In this document: positions 1 to 5,081 of the stretch, in pieces | How positions within the stretch are numbered: position 1 is the stretch's first letter | Layout of the letters: each line of letters starts with the position of its first letter | DNA from: an uncultured Marmoricola sp. | Lineage (GTDB): Bacteria; Actinomycetota; Actinomycetes; Propionibacteriales; Nocardioidaceae | Length of the DNA: 10,141 nt | Assembly: GCF_943913695.1 (NCBI RefSeq) | Contig: NZ_CALTZE010000130.1 | Span: forward strand, 1 to 10,141 | Direction: 5' to 3' | The notes under the pieces: model-generated | The model's input: only the letters and a program-made list of their open reading frames with translations | What the model was told of the DNA's origin: nothing | Databases searched by the model: none | Translations under genes and position numbers: made by a program

Positions 1-23
1 CACGTCAGGGGGCGGGGTGATGT

Positions 24-105
24 CGCTCCCTGAGGAGCCCGCGAGGGACGAGCGGGCGTCACGAAGGGCCCTTCGTGGCTCGCTGCGCTCGCACCTCAGG
101 GAGCG
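24..105. repeat. Nested inverted-repeat element, REP/BIME-like
   Basis: The outer arms are a perfect 12-bp inverted repeat, CGCTCCCTGAGG at 24-35 and CCTCAGGGAGCG at 94-105. Inside lie a 6-bp hairpin (GCCCGC 37-42 with GCGGGC 52-57) and a perfect 18-bp palindrome, CACGAAGGGCCCTTCGTG, at 60-77. Folded, this gives a closing stem with two inner hairpins. There is no convincing coding frame through it. From memory, intergenic repeats with very similar words (CTGAGGAGC, CGAAGGGCC, CTCGCTGCGCTCG, CCTCAGGGAGCG) are dispersed through Nocardioides-type genomes. That recognition is not a database result. It could alternatively be a strong transcription terminator for a gene ending left of the window. 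The structure is certain; its class is inferred. Confidence 0.62.
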
Positions 106-146
106 GCCCGGCGCCTGGCTGCGGCTCCTCGACCTCCCGCCCCGGT

Positions 147-171
147 CCGCGGGTTCGTTCCTCACCCGCGG
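147..171 (-). terminator. GC hairpin behind the PEBP gene, probable terminator
   Basis: A perfect 8-bp stem, CCGCGGGT at 147-154 with ACCCGCGG at 164-171, encloses a 9-nt loop. It begins 8 nt past the stop codon of the leftward PEBP gene. No T-run follows on the minus strand, so it is not a textbook intrinsic terminator. Actinobacterial terminators often lack the U-tract, and the position fits termination or 3'-end protection of that transcript. Confidence 0.5.
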
Positions 172-179
172 GGGCGCGA

Positions 180-707
180 TCAATGCCGGTAGGTGCCGTG
201 GAGGATCGCGCGGGCGGCGGTCTTGAAGGCGAGGTTGAAGCTGACGACCGCGGGGGAGGCGTCGGCGTCGACGCCGAGGTGCTCCTCGGTGACGGCGTGG
301 ACGACGAAGTAGTAGCGGTGGACCTGGTCACCCTCCGGAGGAGCGGCCCCCATGAAGTCGTGGCTGCCACCGTCGTTGCGGCACATGAACGCCTCGCCGG
401 GCAGGTCGGCGTCCGCGGCGCCAGCGCCGGTGTCGAGGGAGGTCACGTCGGCCGGGAGGTCGACCAGCACCCAGTGCCAGAAGCCCGACGGGGTGGGGGC
501 GTCGGGGTCGAAGCACGTCACGGTGTAGCTGCGTGTGCCCTCGGGTGCGCCGCTCCACGACAGCTGCGGCGAGGTGTTGCCCGCCGAGGCCACCTGGTCG
601 TCCTTGAGCGGCTCGCCGTCGGTGACGTCGTCGCTGGTGACGGTGAAGGACGGGACCGCGGGCAGCAGGTCGTAGGGGTCGGGGGTCACGGGTCGCTCGA
701 GGCTCAT
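180..707 (-). CDS. YbhB/YbcL-family (PEBP, Raf kinase inhibitor-like) protein
   Basis: A 175-residue cytoplasmic protein of the phosphatidylethanolamine-binding protein family, with no signal peptide or membrane segment. The PEBP signature is clear: DPDAPTPSGFWHW at about residues 68-80 (anion-pocket Asp and His) and VHRYYFVVHAV at 129-139. Length and motif order match bacterial YbhB/YbcL proteins, and the sequence closely resembles what I recall of M. tuberculosis Rv2140c (176 aa). The bacterial role is not settled; ligand binding or modulation of enzymes has been proposed, so no reaction is assigned. ATG at 707 is chosen because the family similarity begins within about 10 residues. The reading frame stays open upstream to about 929, but that part is unlike PEBP and runs into the divergent siroheme gene. 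The gene is single, transcribed away from the siroheme synthase, and has a likely leaderless promoter. Confidence 0.92.
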   Translation of the reverse strand: MSLERPVTPDPYDLLPAVPSFTVTSDDVTDGEPLKDDQVASAGNTSPQLSWSGAPEGTRSYTVTCFDPDAPTPSGFWHWVLVDLPADVTSLDTGAGAADADLPGEAFMCRNDGGSHDFMGAAPPEGDQVHRYYFVVHAVTEEHLGVDADASPAVVSFNLAFKTAARAILHGTYRH

Positions 708-719
708 GGCCGCAACGTA
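708..719 (-). promoter_or_regulatory. Leaderless-type -10 box of the PEBP gene
   Basis: Read on the minus strand, TACGTT (complement of 714-719) is followed by 6 nt and then the ATG at 707. This is the TANNNT-N6/7-start layout of leaderless actinobacterial mRNAs. No Shine-Dalgarno sequence precedes the ATG, which agrees. I see no good -35 box. Confidence 0.45.
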
Positions 720-781
720 CCCAGATCGTCCAGACCGTGGCCCGCGCACGGTCGACCCACGTGAGCGACGACAATGACGGG

Positions 782-2029
782 GTGACGCCTGCGGCACCCG
801 ACTTCCCGACCTACCCCGTCGGGCTGCGCCTGGCCGGACGCAAGGTCGTCGTCGTCGGGGGTGGCAACGTCGCCCAGCGGCGCGTGCCCACCCTCCTGGC
901 GGCCGGTGCCGACGTACACCTGGTCTCACCCGCGGTGACGCCCTCGATCGAGGGTCTCGCCGGTGCGGGTGAGATCACGTGGCACGAGCGGGGCTTCACC
1001 GAGAGCGACCTGGACGAGGCGTGGTACGTCATGGCGGCGACCGACGACGCGAGCGTCAACGCCCGCGTGGGTGCCGAGGCCGAGCGCCGGCGGCTGTGGT
1101 GCGTGCGCGCCGACGACGCGACCGCCGCCTCGGCCTTCACCCCCGCGTCGGGGCGGCACGAAGGCGACACCGTGGCGGTCATGGCGACCGGCGCGGCCGA
1201 CCGCGACCCGCGCCACCACGCCGCGCTGCGCGACGAGGTGGTGGAGGCGCTGCGGGCAGGCCGGCTCGCTGCGGGTGTACGCCGGGGGCGCGCGGCCGGC
1301 GTGGTGCTGGTCGGTGGCGGCCCAGGTGACCCGGAGCTGATCACGGTGGCGGGCCGCAAGGCGCTGATGGAGGCCGACGTCGTCGTCGCCGACCGCCTCG
1401 CACCGCGCGAGCTGCTGGCGGAGCTCCCGGCGAGCACGCGCATCGTCGACGTGGCGAAGCTGCCCCGGGGGCGCGCCGCGGTGCAGGAGGAGATCAACCG
1501 GGTGATCGTCGAGGAGGCGCTCGCGGGGCACCGTGTGGCGCGCTTCAAGGGCGGCGACAACTTCGTCTTCGGACGCGGCTTCGAGGAGATCGAGGCCTGT
1601 GCCGAGGCCGGGGTGCCGGTCACGGTGGTGCCGGGACTGAGCAGTCCGCTCGCAGTGCCGGGACTGGCCGGGATCCCCGTGACCCATCGCGGCGTCACCC
1701 ACGACCTCACCGTGGTGAGCGGTCACCTGCCGCCCGGTCACCCCGACTCCCTGGTCGACTGGGACGCGCTGGCGCGGATGCGCGGCACCGTCGTGCTGAT
1801 GATGGCGGTAGAGAACGCTCCGGCGATCGCCCGCGCACTGCTGGTCGGTCGCGATGCCGCGACGCCCGTGGCGGTGCTGTGCGACGGCTCGATGCCGACG
1901 GCCCGCACGGTGCTCTCCACCCTGGGGGACCTGGCCGAGACGCTCGTGCGGGAGCAGGTGCGGCCCCCCGCGATCATCGTGGTCGGCGAGGTGGTCGCGG
2001 TGGCGCACTCCGTCGTGCGCGATGGCTGA
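782..2029 (+). CDS. cysG: Siroheme synthase: precorrin-2 dehydrogenase/ferrochelatase fused to uroporphyrinogen-III C-methyltransferase
   Basis: A 415-residue CysG-type bifunctional enzyme that makes siroheme, the cofactor of assimilatory sulfite and nitrite reductases. The N-terminal half is a Rossmann NAD(P) domain with VVVVGGGNVAQRR at about 22-34. An Asp pair (111-112, in VRADD) sits where CysG has its dehydrogenase/chelatase Asp. From about residue 174 comes the SAM-dependent methyltransferase: GGGPGDPELIT (178-188), Asp204 in VADRL, Lys226 in VAKLP, GGDNFVFGRG (257-266) and the segment ending GIPVTHRG (about 304). The Asp/Lys pair has the 22-residue spacing of Asp248/Lys270 in E. coli CysG. 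The frame is open further upstream and GTG at 737 or 761 are alternative starts; none has a Shine-Dalgarno sequence. GTG at 782 is preferred because GACAAT lies 6 nt before it, as in leaderless genes, and because homologues start close to the YPVGL segment. The gene overlaps the downstream RNA methyltransferase by 8 nt. Confidence 0.93.
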   Translation: MTPAAPDFPTYPVGLRLAGRKVVVVGGGNVAQRRVPTLLAAGADVHLVSPAVTPSIEGLAGAGEITWHERGFTESDLDEAWYVMAATDDASVNARVGAEAERRRLWCVRADDATAASAFTPASGRHEGDTVAVMATGAADRDPRHHAALRDEVVEALRAGRLAAGVRRGRAAGVVLVGGGPGDPELITVAGRKALMEADVVVADRLAPRELLAELPASTRIVDVAKLPRGRAAVQEEINRVIVEEALAGHRVARFKGGDNFVFGRGFEEIEACAEAGVPVTVVPGLSSPLAVPGLAGIPVTHRGVTHDLTVVSGHLPPGHPDSLVDWDALARMRGTVVLMMAVENAPAIARALLVGRDAATPVAVLCDGSMPTARTVLSTLGDLAETLVREQVRPPAIIVVGEVVAVAHSVVRDG

Positions 2030-2846
2030 GCTGGTCGAGGTGACCTCGGCCGGCGACCCGCGGCTGGCCGACTACCGCGACCTGCGCGACGTACAGCTGC
2101 GGCGCTCCTTGGAGGCCGAGCACGGTCTCTTCCTCGCCGAGGGCGAGAAGGTCGTACGCCGCGCGGTGGCGGCCGGCTACCGGCCGCGCTCCTTGCTGAT
2201 GGCGCCACGCTGGCTCGACGGCCTGGCCGACGTGCTGGCCGCCACCGACGCCCCCTGCTACGTCGTCTCGGAGCAGCTCGCTGAGCAGGTGACGGGGTTC
2301 CACGTCCACCGCGGGGCACTCGCCTCGCTGCACCGCGAGCCGCTGGCCAGCCTGGAGGACGTGCTCGCGGGTGCCCGCACCGTCGTGGTGCTGGAGGACG
2401 TCGTCGACCACACCAACGTCGGCGCGGTGCTGCGCAGTGCGGCGGCGCTGGGGGTCGACGCGGTCCTGCTCTCGCCGCGCTGCGCCGACCCGCTCTACCG
2501 CCGCTCGGTCAAGGTGGCGATGGGCGCAGTCTTCGCGCTGCCGTGGACGCGGCTGCCCGTCTGGGCCGGCGCGATGGCCGACCTGGAGGCGCGCGGCTTC
2601 ACCACCGTGGCCCTCCACCTCGGGGAGGGGGCGACCGACGTCGAGAGGGCCGTGCAGGGGGTCGACCGGCTGGCACTCGTGCTGGGCAGCGAGGGGCACG
2701 GGCTCTCGGACAGGTGGGCGCAGGCGTGCTCGCGCCGCGCCGTGATCCCCATGGCGGCCGGTGTCGACTCGCTCAACGTGGCCGCGGCAGCGGCGGTGGC
2801 CTTCTGGGTGGCCGCGCGACGGGCGCCGTCCACGAACGCTCGATGA
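2022..2846 (+). CDS. SpoU/TrmH-family RNA 2'-O-ribose methyltransferase
   Basis: A 274-residue SAM-dependent RNA methyltransferase of the SPOUT class. The N-terminal part (about 35-105, starting GLFLAEGEKVVRRA) looks like the L30e-like substrate-binding domain. The catalytic trefoil-knot domain carries the three SpoU motifs: NVGAVLRSAAALGVDAVLLS (132-151, with the conserved Asn-Val-Gly and Arg), LALVLGSEGHGLS (217-229) and VIPMAAGVDSLNVAAAAAVA (241-260, with the SLNV core). This layout is that of RlmB/Tsr/TrmH-like enzymes that methylate ribose in rRNA or tRNA. The exact nucleotide cannot be read from the sequence. ATG at 2022 overlaps the end of the siroheme gene by 8 nt (2022-2029), so the two are probably co-transcribed and translationally coupled. 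The frame is open further upstream inside the siroheme gene, but similarity begins only after this ATG. Confidence 0.93.
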   Translation: MAELVEVTSAGDPRLADYRDLRDVQLRRSLEAEHGLFLAEGEKVVRRAVAAGYRPRSLLMAPRWLDGLADVLAATDAPCYVVSEQLAEQVTGFHVHRGALASLHREPLASLEDVLAGARTVVVLEDVVDHTNVGAVLRSAAALGVDAVLLSPRCADPLYRRSVKVAMGAVFALPWTRLPVWAGAMADLEARGFTTVALHLGEGATDVERAVQGVDRLALVLGSEGHGLSDRWAQACSRRAVIPMAAGVDSLNVAAAAAVAFWVAARRAPSTNAR

Positions 2847-2861
2847 CCCCTCCCGGGGGGT
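2846..2861 (+). terminator. Small GC hairpin after the RNA methyltransferase
   Basis: ACCCC (2846-2850) can pair with GGGGT (2857-2861) around a 6-nt loop, directly at the stop codon of the methyltransferase. It is short and has no T-run. It may attenuate read-through into the kinase gene, whose own promoter follows at once. Confidence 0.25.
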
Positions 2862-2871
2862 GTCCGGCCGC

Positions 2872-2883
2872 TAGCCTTGAGGG
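2872..2883 (+). promoter_or_regulatory. Leaderless-type -10 box of the histidine kinase gene
   Basis: TAGCCT (2872-2877) is followed by TGAGGG and then the ATG at 2884, which is the TANNNT-N6-ATG layout of leaderless actinobacterial genes. GAGGG immediately before the ATG is too close to serve as a normal ribosome binding site. No convincing -35 is seen. Confidence 0.5.
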
Positions 2884-4341
2884 ATGCCGCCGTGTCCAGG
2901 TGCACATGACGCCGCGCAGGCTGAGCTGCTCGCCCGGCTCGTCGCCCAGGTCGCCGACTACGCGATCATCGCGCTGGACCCGCAGGGCACCATCGTCACC
3001 TGGAACGCCGGCGCCGAGCGGGTCACGGGCTACTCGGCCGAGCAGGCGATCGGGCTGAGCTGCAGCGCCCTCTGCACCGCGGAGGACAGGGCCTCCGGAC
3101 TCGCCGAGGAGCTGCTGCAGCGTGCCCAGCAGGAGGGCCACGTGCAGCACCAGGGCTACCGGCTGCGGCGCGACGGACGCACCTTCTGGGCCGACGTCAC
3201 CCTCACCGCGCTGCACGACGCCGACGCGCGGCCGATCGGCTTCGCGGAGGTCACTCGCGACCTCTCCGCCGAGCACGACCTCGAGGAGCGGCTCCTGGAG
3301 AGCGAGGAGCGACTGCGGCTCCTGGTCGGCCAGGTCGTCGACTACGCGATCATCGCGCTGGACCCGCAGGGCACCATCGAGACCTGGAACCTCGGCGCCG
3401 AGCGGCTCAAGGGCTACACCCAGGAGGAGGCGGTCGGGCGGAGCTTCGCGATGTTCTACTCCGACGACGACCGACGCGCCGGTCTGCCTGCGCGACTCCT
3501 CCAGACGGCCCGGGAGCACGGGCGCGTCGAGCACACCGGCTGGAGGCTGCGCCGTGACGGCAGCAGGTTCTGGGCCAACGTGACGATCACAGCGCTGCAC
3601 GACACCGACGGTCGCTTGACCGGCTACGCCAAGGTGACCCGCGACCGCACCGACGTCAAGCGCCTCGAGGACGCCCAGGACGCCTTCTACGCCTCCTTCA
3701 CCCACGACTTCCGGACACCGGTGAGCGTCATCAAGGGCTACGTCGAGGCGCTGCGCGAGGCGGAGGGCCAGGAGCGCGAGGAGCTGCTGAGCCGGATCGA
3801 GACCGGCGCCGACCGGCTGCTCGCCATGGTCGAGGGCCTGGTCGATTTCGCCCGCCAGCGTGTCGAGCACGCCGACCTGAGGGTCGCCGACGTCGACCTC
3901 GCGCAGGTCGCGCGCAGTGCCGTCGCCGACCTCGCCCACACGATCGGCACCGCCCGGGTCCACGTCGCCGACACCTCCGCTCCCGTGCGCGCCCACGCCG
4001 AGGCGATGCACCGCGTGGTGAGCAACCTGGTGTCCAACGCGGTGAAGTACTCCGGTGCCGACACCGAGGTCCGCATCGACTTCGCACGCGCCGGCGACCT
4101 GCTGGAGATGCGGGTGAGCGACACCGGGCGCGGCATCCACCCCGACGACCTCGCCACCATCTTCGACCACTTCGAGCGCGGACGGCTGGCCACCGACGAC
4201 GGTGGCTCGGGGCTCGGACTGGCCAGCGCAAAGGAGCTGGTGGACCAGCAGGACGGCCGGGTCGAGATCGCCAGCACCCTGGGCGAGGGCACCGTCGTAC
4301 GCGTGCTGCTGCCCGCGGCGGACAGGCCTGCGAACCCGTAG
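2884..4341 (+). CDS. Soluble sensor histidine kinase with tandem PAS domains
   Basis: A 485-residue two-component kinase that should autophosphorylate in response to a signal sensed by its PAS domains. There is no signal peptide or transmembrane segment, so it is cytoplasmic. PAS 1 spans about 18-130 and PAS 2 about 145-257. Each has a DYAIIALDPQGTI start and a RLRRDG...FWA core, and a short charged linker (129-145) joins them. HisKA follows with FTHDFRTPV (272-280; phospho-acceptor His274). HATPase_c then has NLVSNAVKYS (N box, 381-390), DTGRGI (G1, 413-418) and GSGLGL (G2, 441-446). All key residues are present, so it should be active. The PAS ligand is unknown; I see no haem- or flavin-specific motif. 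There is no response regulator on either side, so it is an orphan kinase in this window. The two PAS modules share a 41-nt identical stretch, suggesting recent duplication or gene conversion. Confidence 0.93.
   Translation: MPPCPGAHDAAQAELLARLVAQVADYAIIALDPQGTIVTWNAGAERVTGYSAEQAIGLSCSALCTAEDRASGLAEELLQRAQQEGHVQHQGYRLRRDGRTFWADVTLTALHDADARPIGFAEVTRDLSAEHDLEERLLESEERLRLLVGQVVDYAIIALDPQGTIETWNLGAERLKGYTQEEAVGRSFAMFYSDDDRRAGLPARLLQTAREHGRVEHTGWRLRRDGSRFWANVTITALHDTDGRLTGYAKVTRDRTDVKRLEDAQDAFYASFTHDFRTPVSVIKGYVEALREAEGQEREELLSRIETGADRLLAMVEGLVDFARQRVEHADLRVADVDLAQVARSAVADLAHTIGTARVHVADTSAPVRAHAEAMHRVVSNLVSNAVKYSGADTEVRIDFARAGDLLEMRVSDTGRGIHPDDLATIFDHFERGRLATDDGGSGLGLASAKELVDQQDGRVEIASTLGEGTVVRVLLPAADRPANP
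2955..2995 (+). repeat. 41-nt direct repeat inside the two PAS domains
   Basis: Positions 2955-2995 (start of PAS 1) and 3339-3379 (start of PAS 2) are identical over 41 nt, encoding the DYAIIALDPQGTI segment in both. Third-codon positions are also identical, so this reflects recent common origin or conversion and not only protein-level conservation. Similarity continues more weakly on both sides. Confidence 0.85.
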
Positions 4342-4355
4342 GGCGGGGAGGCCCT
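4340..4355. terminator. Small hairpin between convergent kinase and deformylase genes
   Basis: AGGGC (4340-4344) pairs with GCCCT (4351-4355) over a 6-nt loop, in the 17-bp gap between the two convergent stop codons and overlapping the kinase TAG. It could act as a bidirectional terminator. The stem is only 5 bp and no T-run flanks it, so this is tentative. Confidence 0.28.
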
Positions 4356-4358
4356 GAC

Positions 4359-4958
4359 TCAGCCGGCGGCGGGCCAGCCCTCGGGGTAGTCCTCGGCCTC
4401 CGACTCCATCTGCCGGCGCAGCCGCTTGCGCGCCTTGGCGCTGAGCCGGTCGCCGAAGACGGTGCCGTGCGTGTGGTCGGTCTCGTGCTGCAGGCAGCGG
4501 GCGAGCAGCCCGTCGCCGGCGTAGGCGACCTCGGCGCCGGTGTGGTCGCGGCCCGTGACCCGGGCCTGGTCGGGTCGCGCGCAGGCCACGAAGGCACCCG
4601 GGTAGGACAAGCAGCCCTCCTCGGCCTCGTCGAGCCGTCGCTCACGGCCCTCGGGCAGCTCCAGCACCGGGTTGCAGACCACCCCGCGGTGGATCAGGCC
4701 GTCGTCGTCGGGGCAGTCGAAGACGAAGACCGCCAGGTCGACCCCCACCTGGCACGCCGCGAGGCCGACGCCGTCGGCGGCGTACATCGTGGCGACCATG
4801 TCGGCGACCAGCTGGGCCAGCTCGTCGTCGTACGCCGTGACCGGCCGCGCCGGGCGGTGCATCACCTCGGTGCCCCACCGCGTCACGGGCAGCACCGTGC
4901 CGCCGCTCGGCAGGTCGGCGGAGCCGGGTGCGACCGGGGCGTCGGAGGTGTCGCGCAT
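4359..4958 (-). CDS. def: Peptide deformylase
   Basis: A 199-residue metalloenzyme that removes the formyl group from the initiator methionine of new proteins. The three deformylase motifs are in order: GVGLAACQVG (63-72), EGCLS (114-118, metal ligand Cys116) and QHETDH (157-162, metal ligands His158 and His162, catalytic Glu159). Two details vary: the residue after the DH of motif 3 is Thr (DHTHG) where Leu is commoner, and motif 1 has Cys before QVG. About 25 residues precede the usual start of similarity, and the C-terminal 20 residues are charged. ATG at 4958 is supported by a leaderless -10 box 7 nt upstream. The frame stays open far upstream, antisense to the dehydrogenase gene, and that part is ignored. 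The gene is convergent with the kinase and divergent from the acyl-CoA dehydrogenase operon. Actinobacteria often carry more than one def gene, so this may be a paralogue. Confidence 0.95.
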   Translation of the reverse strand: MRDTSDAPVAPGSADLPSGGTVLPVTRWGTEVMHRPARPVTAYDDELAQLVADMVATMYAADGVGLAACQVGVDLAVFVFDCPDDDGLIHRGVVCNPVLELPEGRERRLDEAEEGCLSYPGAFVACARPDQARVTGRDHTGAEVAYAGDGLLARCLQHETDHTHGTVFGDRLSAKARKRLRRQMESEAEDYPEGWPAAG

Positions 4959-4971
4959 GAGGGGGAGCCTA
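4959..4971 (-). promoter_or_regulatory. Leaderless-type -10 box of def
   Basis: On the minus strand TAGGCT (complement of 4966-4971) is followed by 7 nt (CCCCCTC) and the ATG at 4958. There is no purine-rich Shine-Dalgarno sequence. The layout is the same as for the kinase, PEBP and dehydrogenase genes in this window. Confidence 0.5.
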
Positions 4972-5055
4972 GTGGTGGGCGCGGTGGGGCCGGGGCCGGG
5001 TTTGTCCGGGACCGCAGGCGTGACCTGGACCACGCGACGCGACTGTGGCGCTGCG

Positions 5056-5072
5056 TGTAACTCCGAGTTACA
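5056..5072. promoter_or_regulatory. Perfect palindromic operator TGTAACTCCGAGTTACA
   Basis: Two perfect 7-bp half-sites, TGTAACT and AGTTACA, are separated by CCG. The palindrome lies 9 nt before the dehydrogenase ATG and overlaps the first four bases of its predicted -10 box. It is clearly AT-richer than its surroundings. Size, symmetry and place fit the operator of a dimeric repressor, most likely TetR-family, as is common for actinobacterial fatty-acid and sterol catabolic genes. It resembles but does not match the KstR consensus TNNAACNNGTTNNA, because the half-site spacing differs. No regulator gene is in the window, so the repressor would act from elsewhere. Confidence 0.72.
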
Positions 5073-5081
5073 TTCGGTGTC
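5069..5081 (+). promoter_or_regulatory. Leaderless-type -10 box of the acyl-CoA dehydrogenase operon
   Basis: TACATT (5069-5074) is followed by 7 nt and the ATG at 5082. No Shine-Dalgarno sequence is present. The palindromic operator runs into this box, so a bound protein would block RNA polymerase. Confidence 0.55.

Noticed and set aside
75..764. 229-codon plus-strand frame opposite the PEBP gene
   Set aside because: It is Gly/Val/Arg-rich shadow sequence. The minus frame has the full PEBP signature.
926..2008. 360-codon minus-strand frame opposite the siroheme synthase
   Set aside because: It is His/Arg-rich with no recognisable motif, and is the antisense shadow of a clearly identified enzyme.
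2773..4170. 465-codon open frame on the minus strand antisense to the histidine kinase
   Set aside because: It is Val/Gly/Asp-rich, matches no family, and mirrors the codon bias of the kinase. Long antisense frames are expected at this GC content, and the plus frame has all kinase motifs.
5056..5072. KstR (cholesterol regulon) operator
   Set aside because: The palindrome contains AAC and GTT half-sites, but the spacing between them does not fit TNNAACNNGTTNNA. It is kept only as an operator for an unknown repressor.
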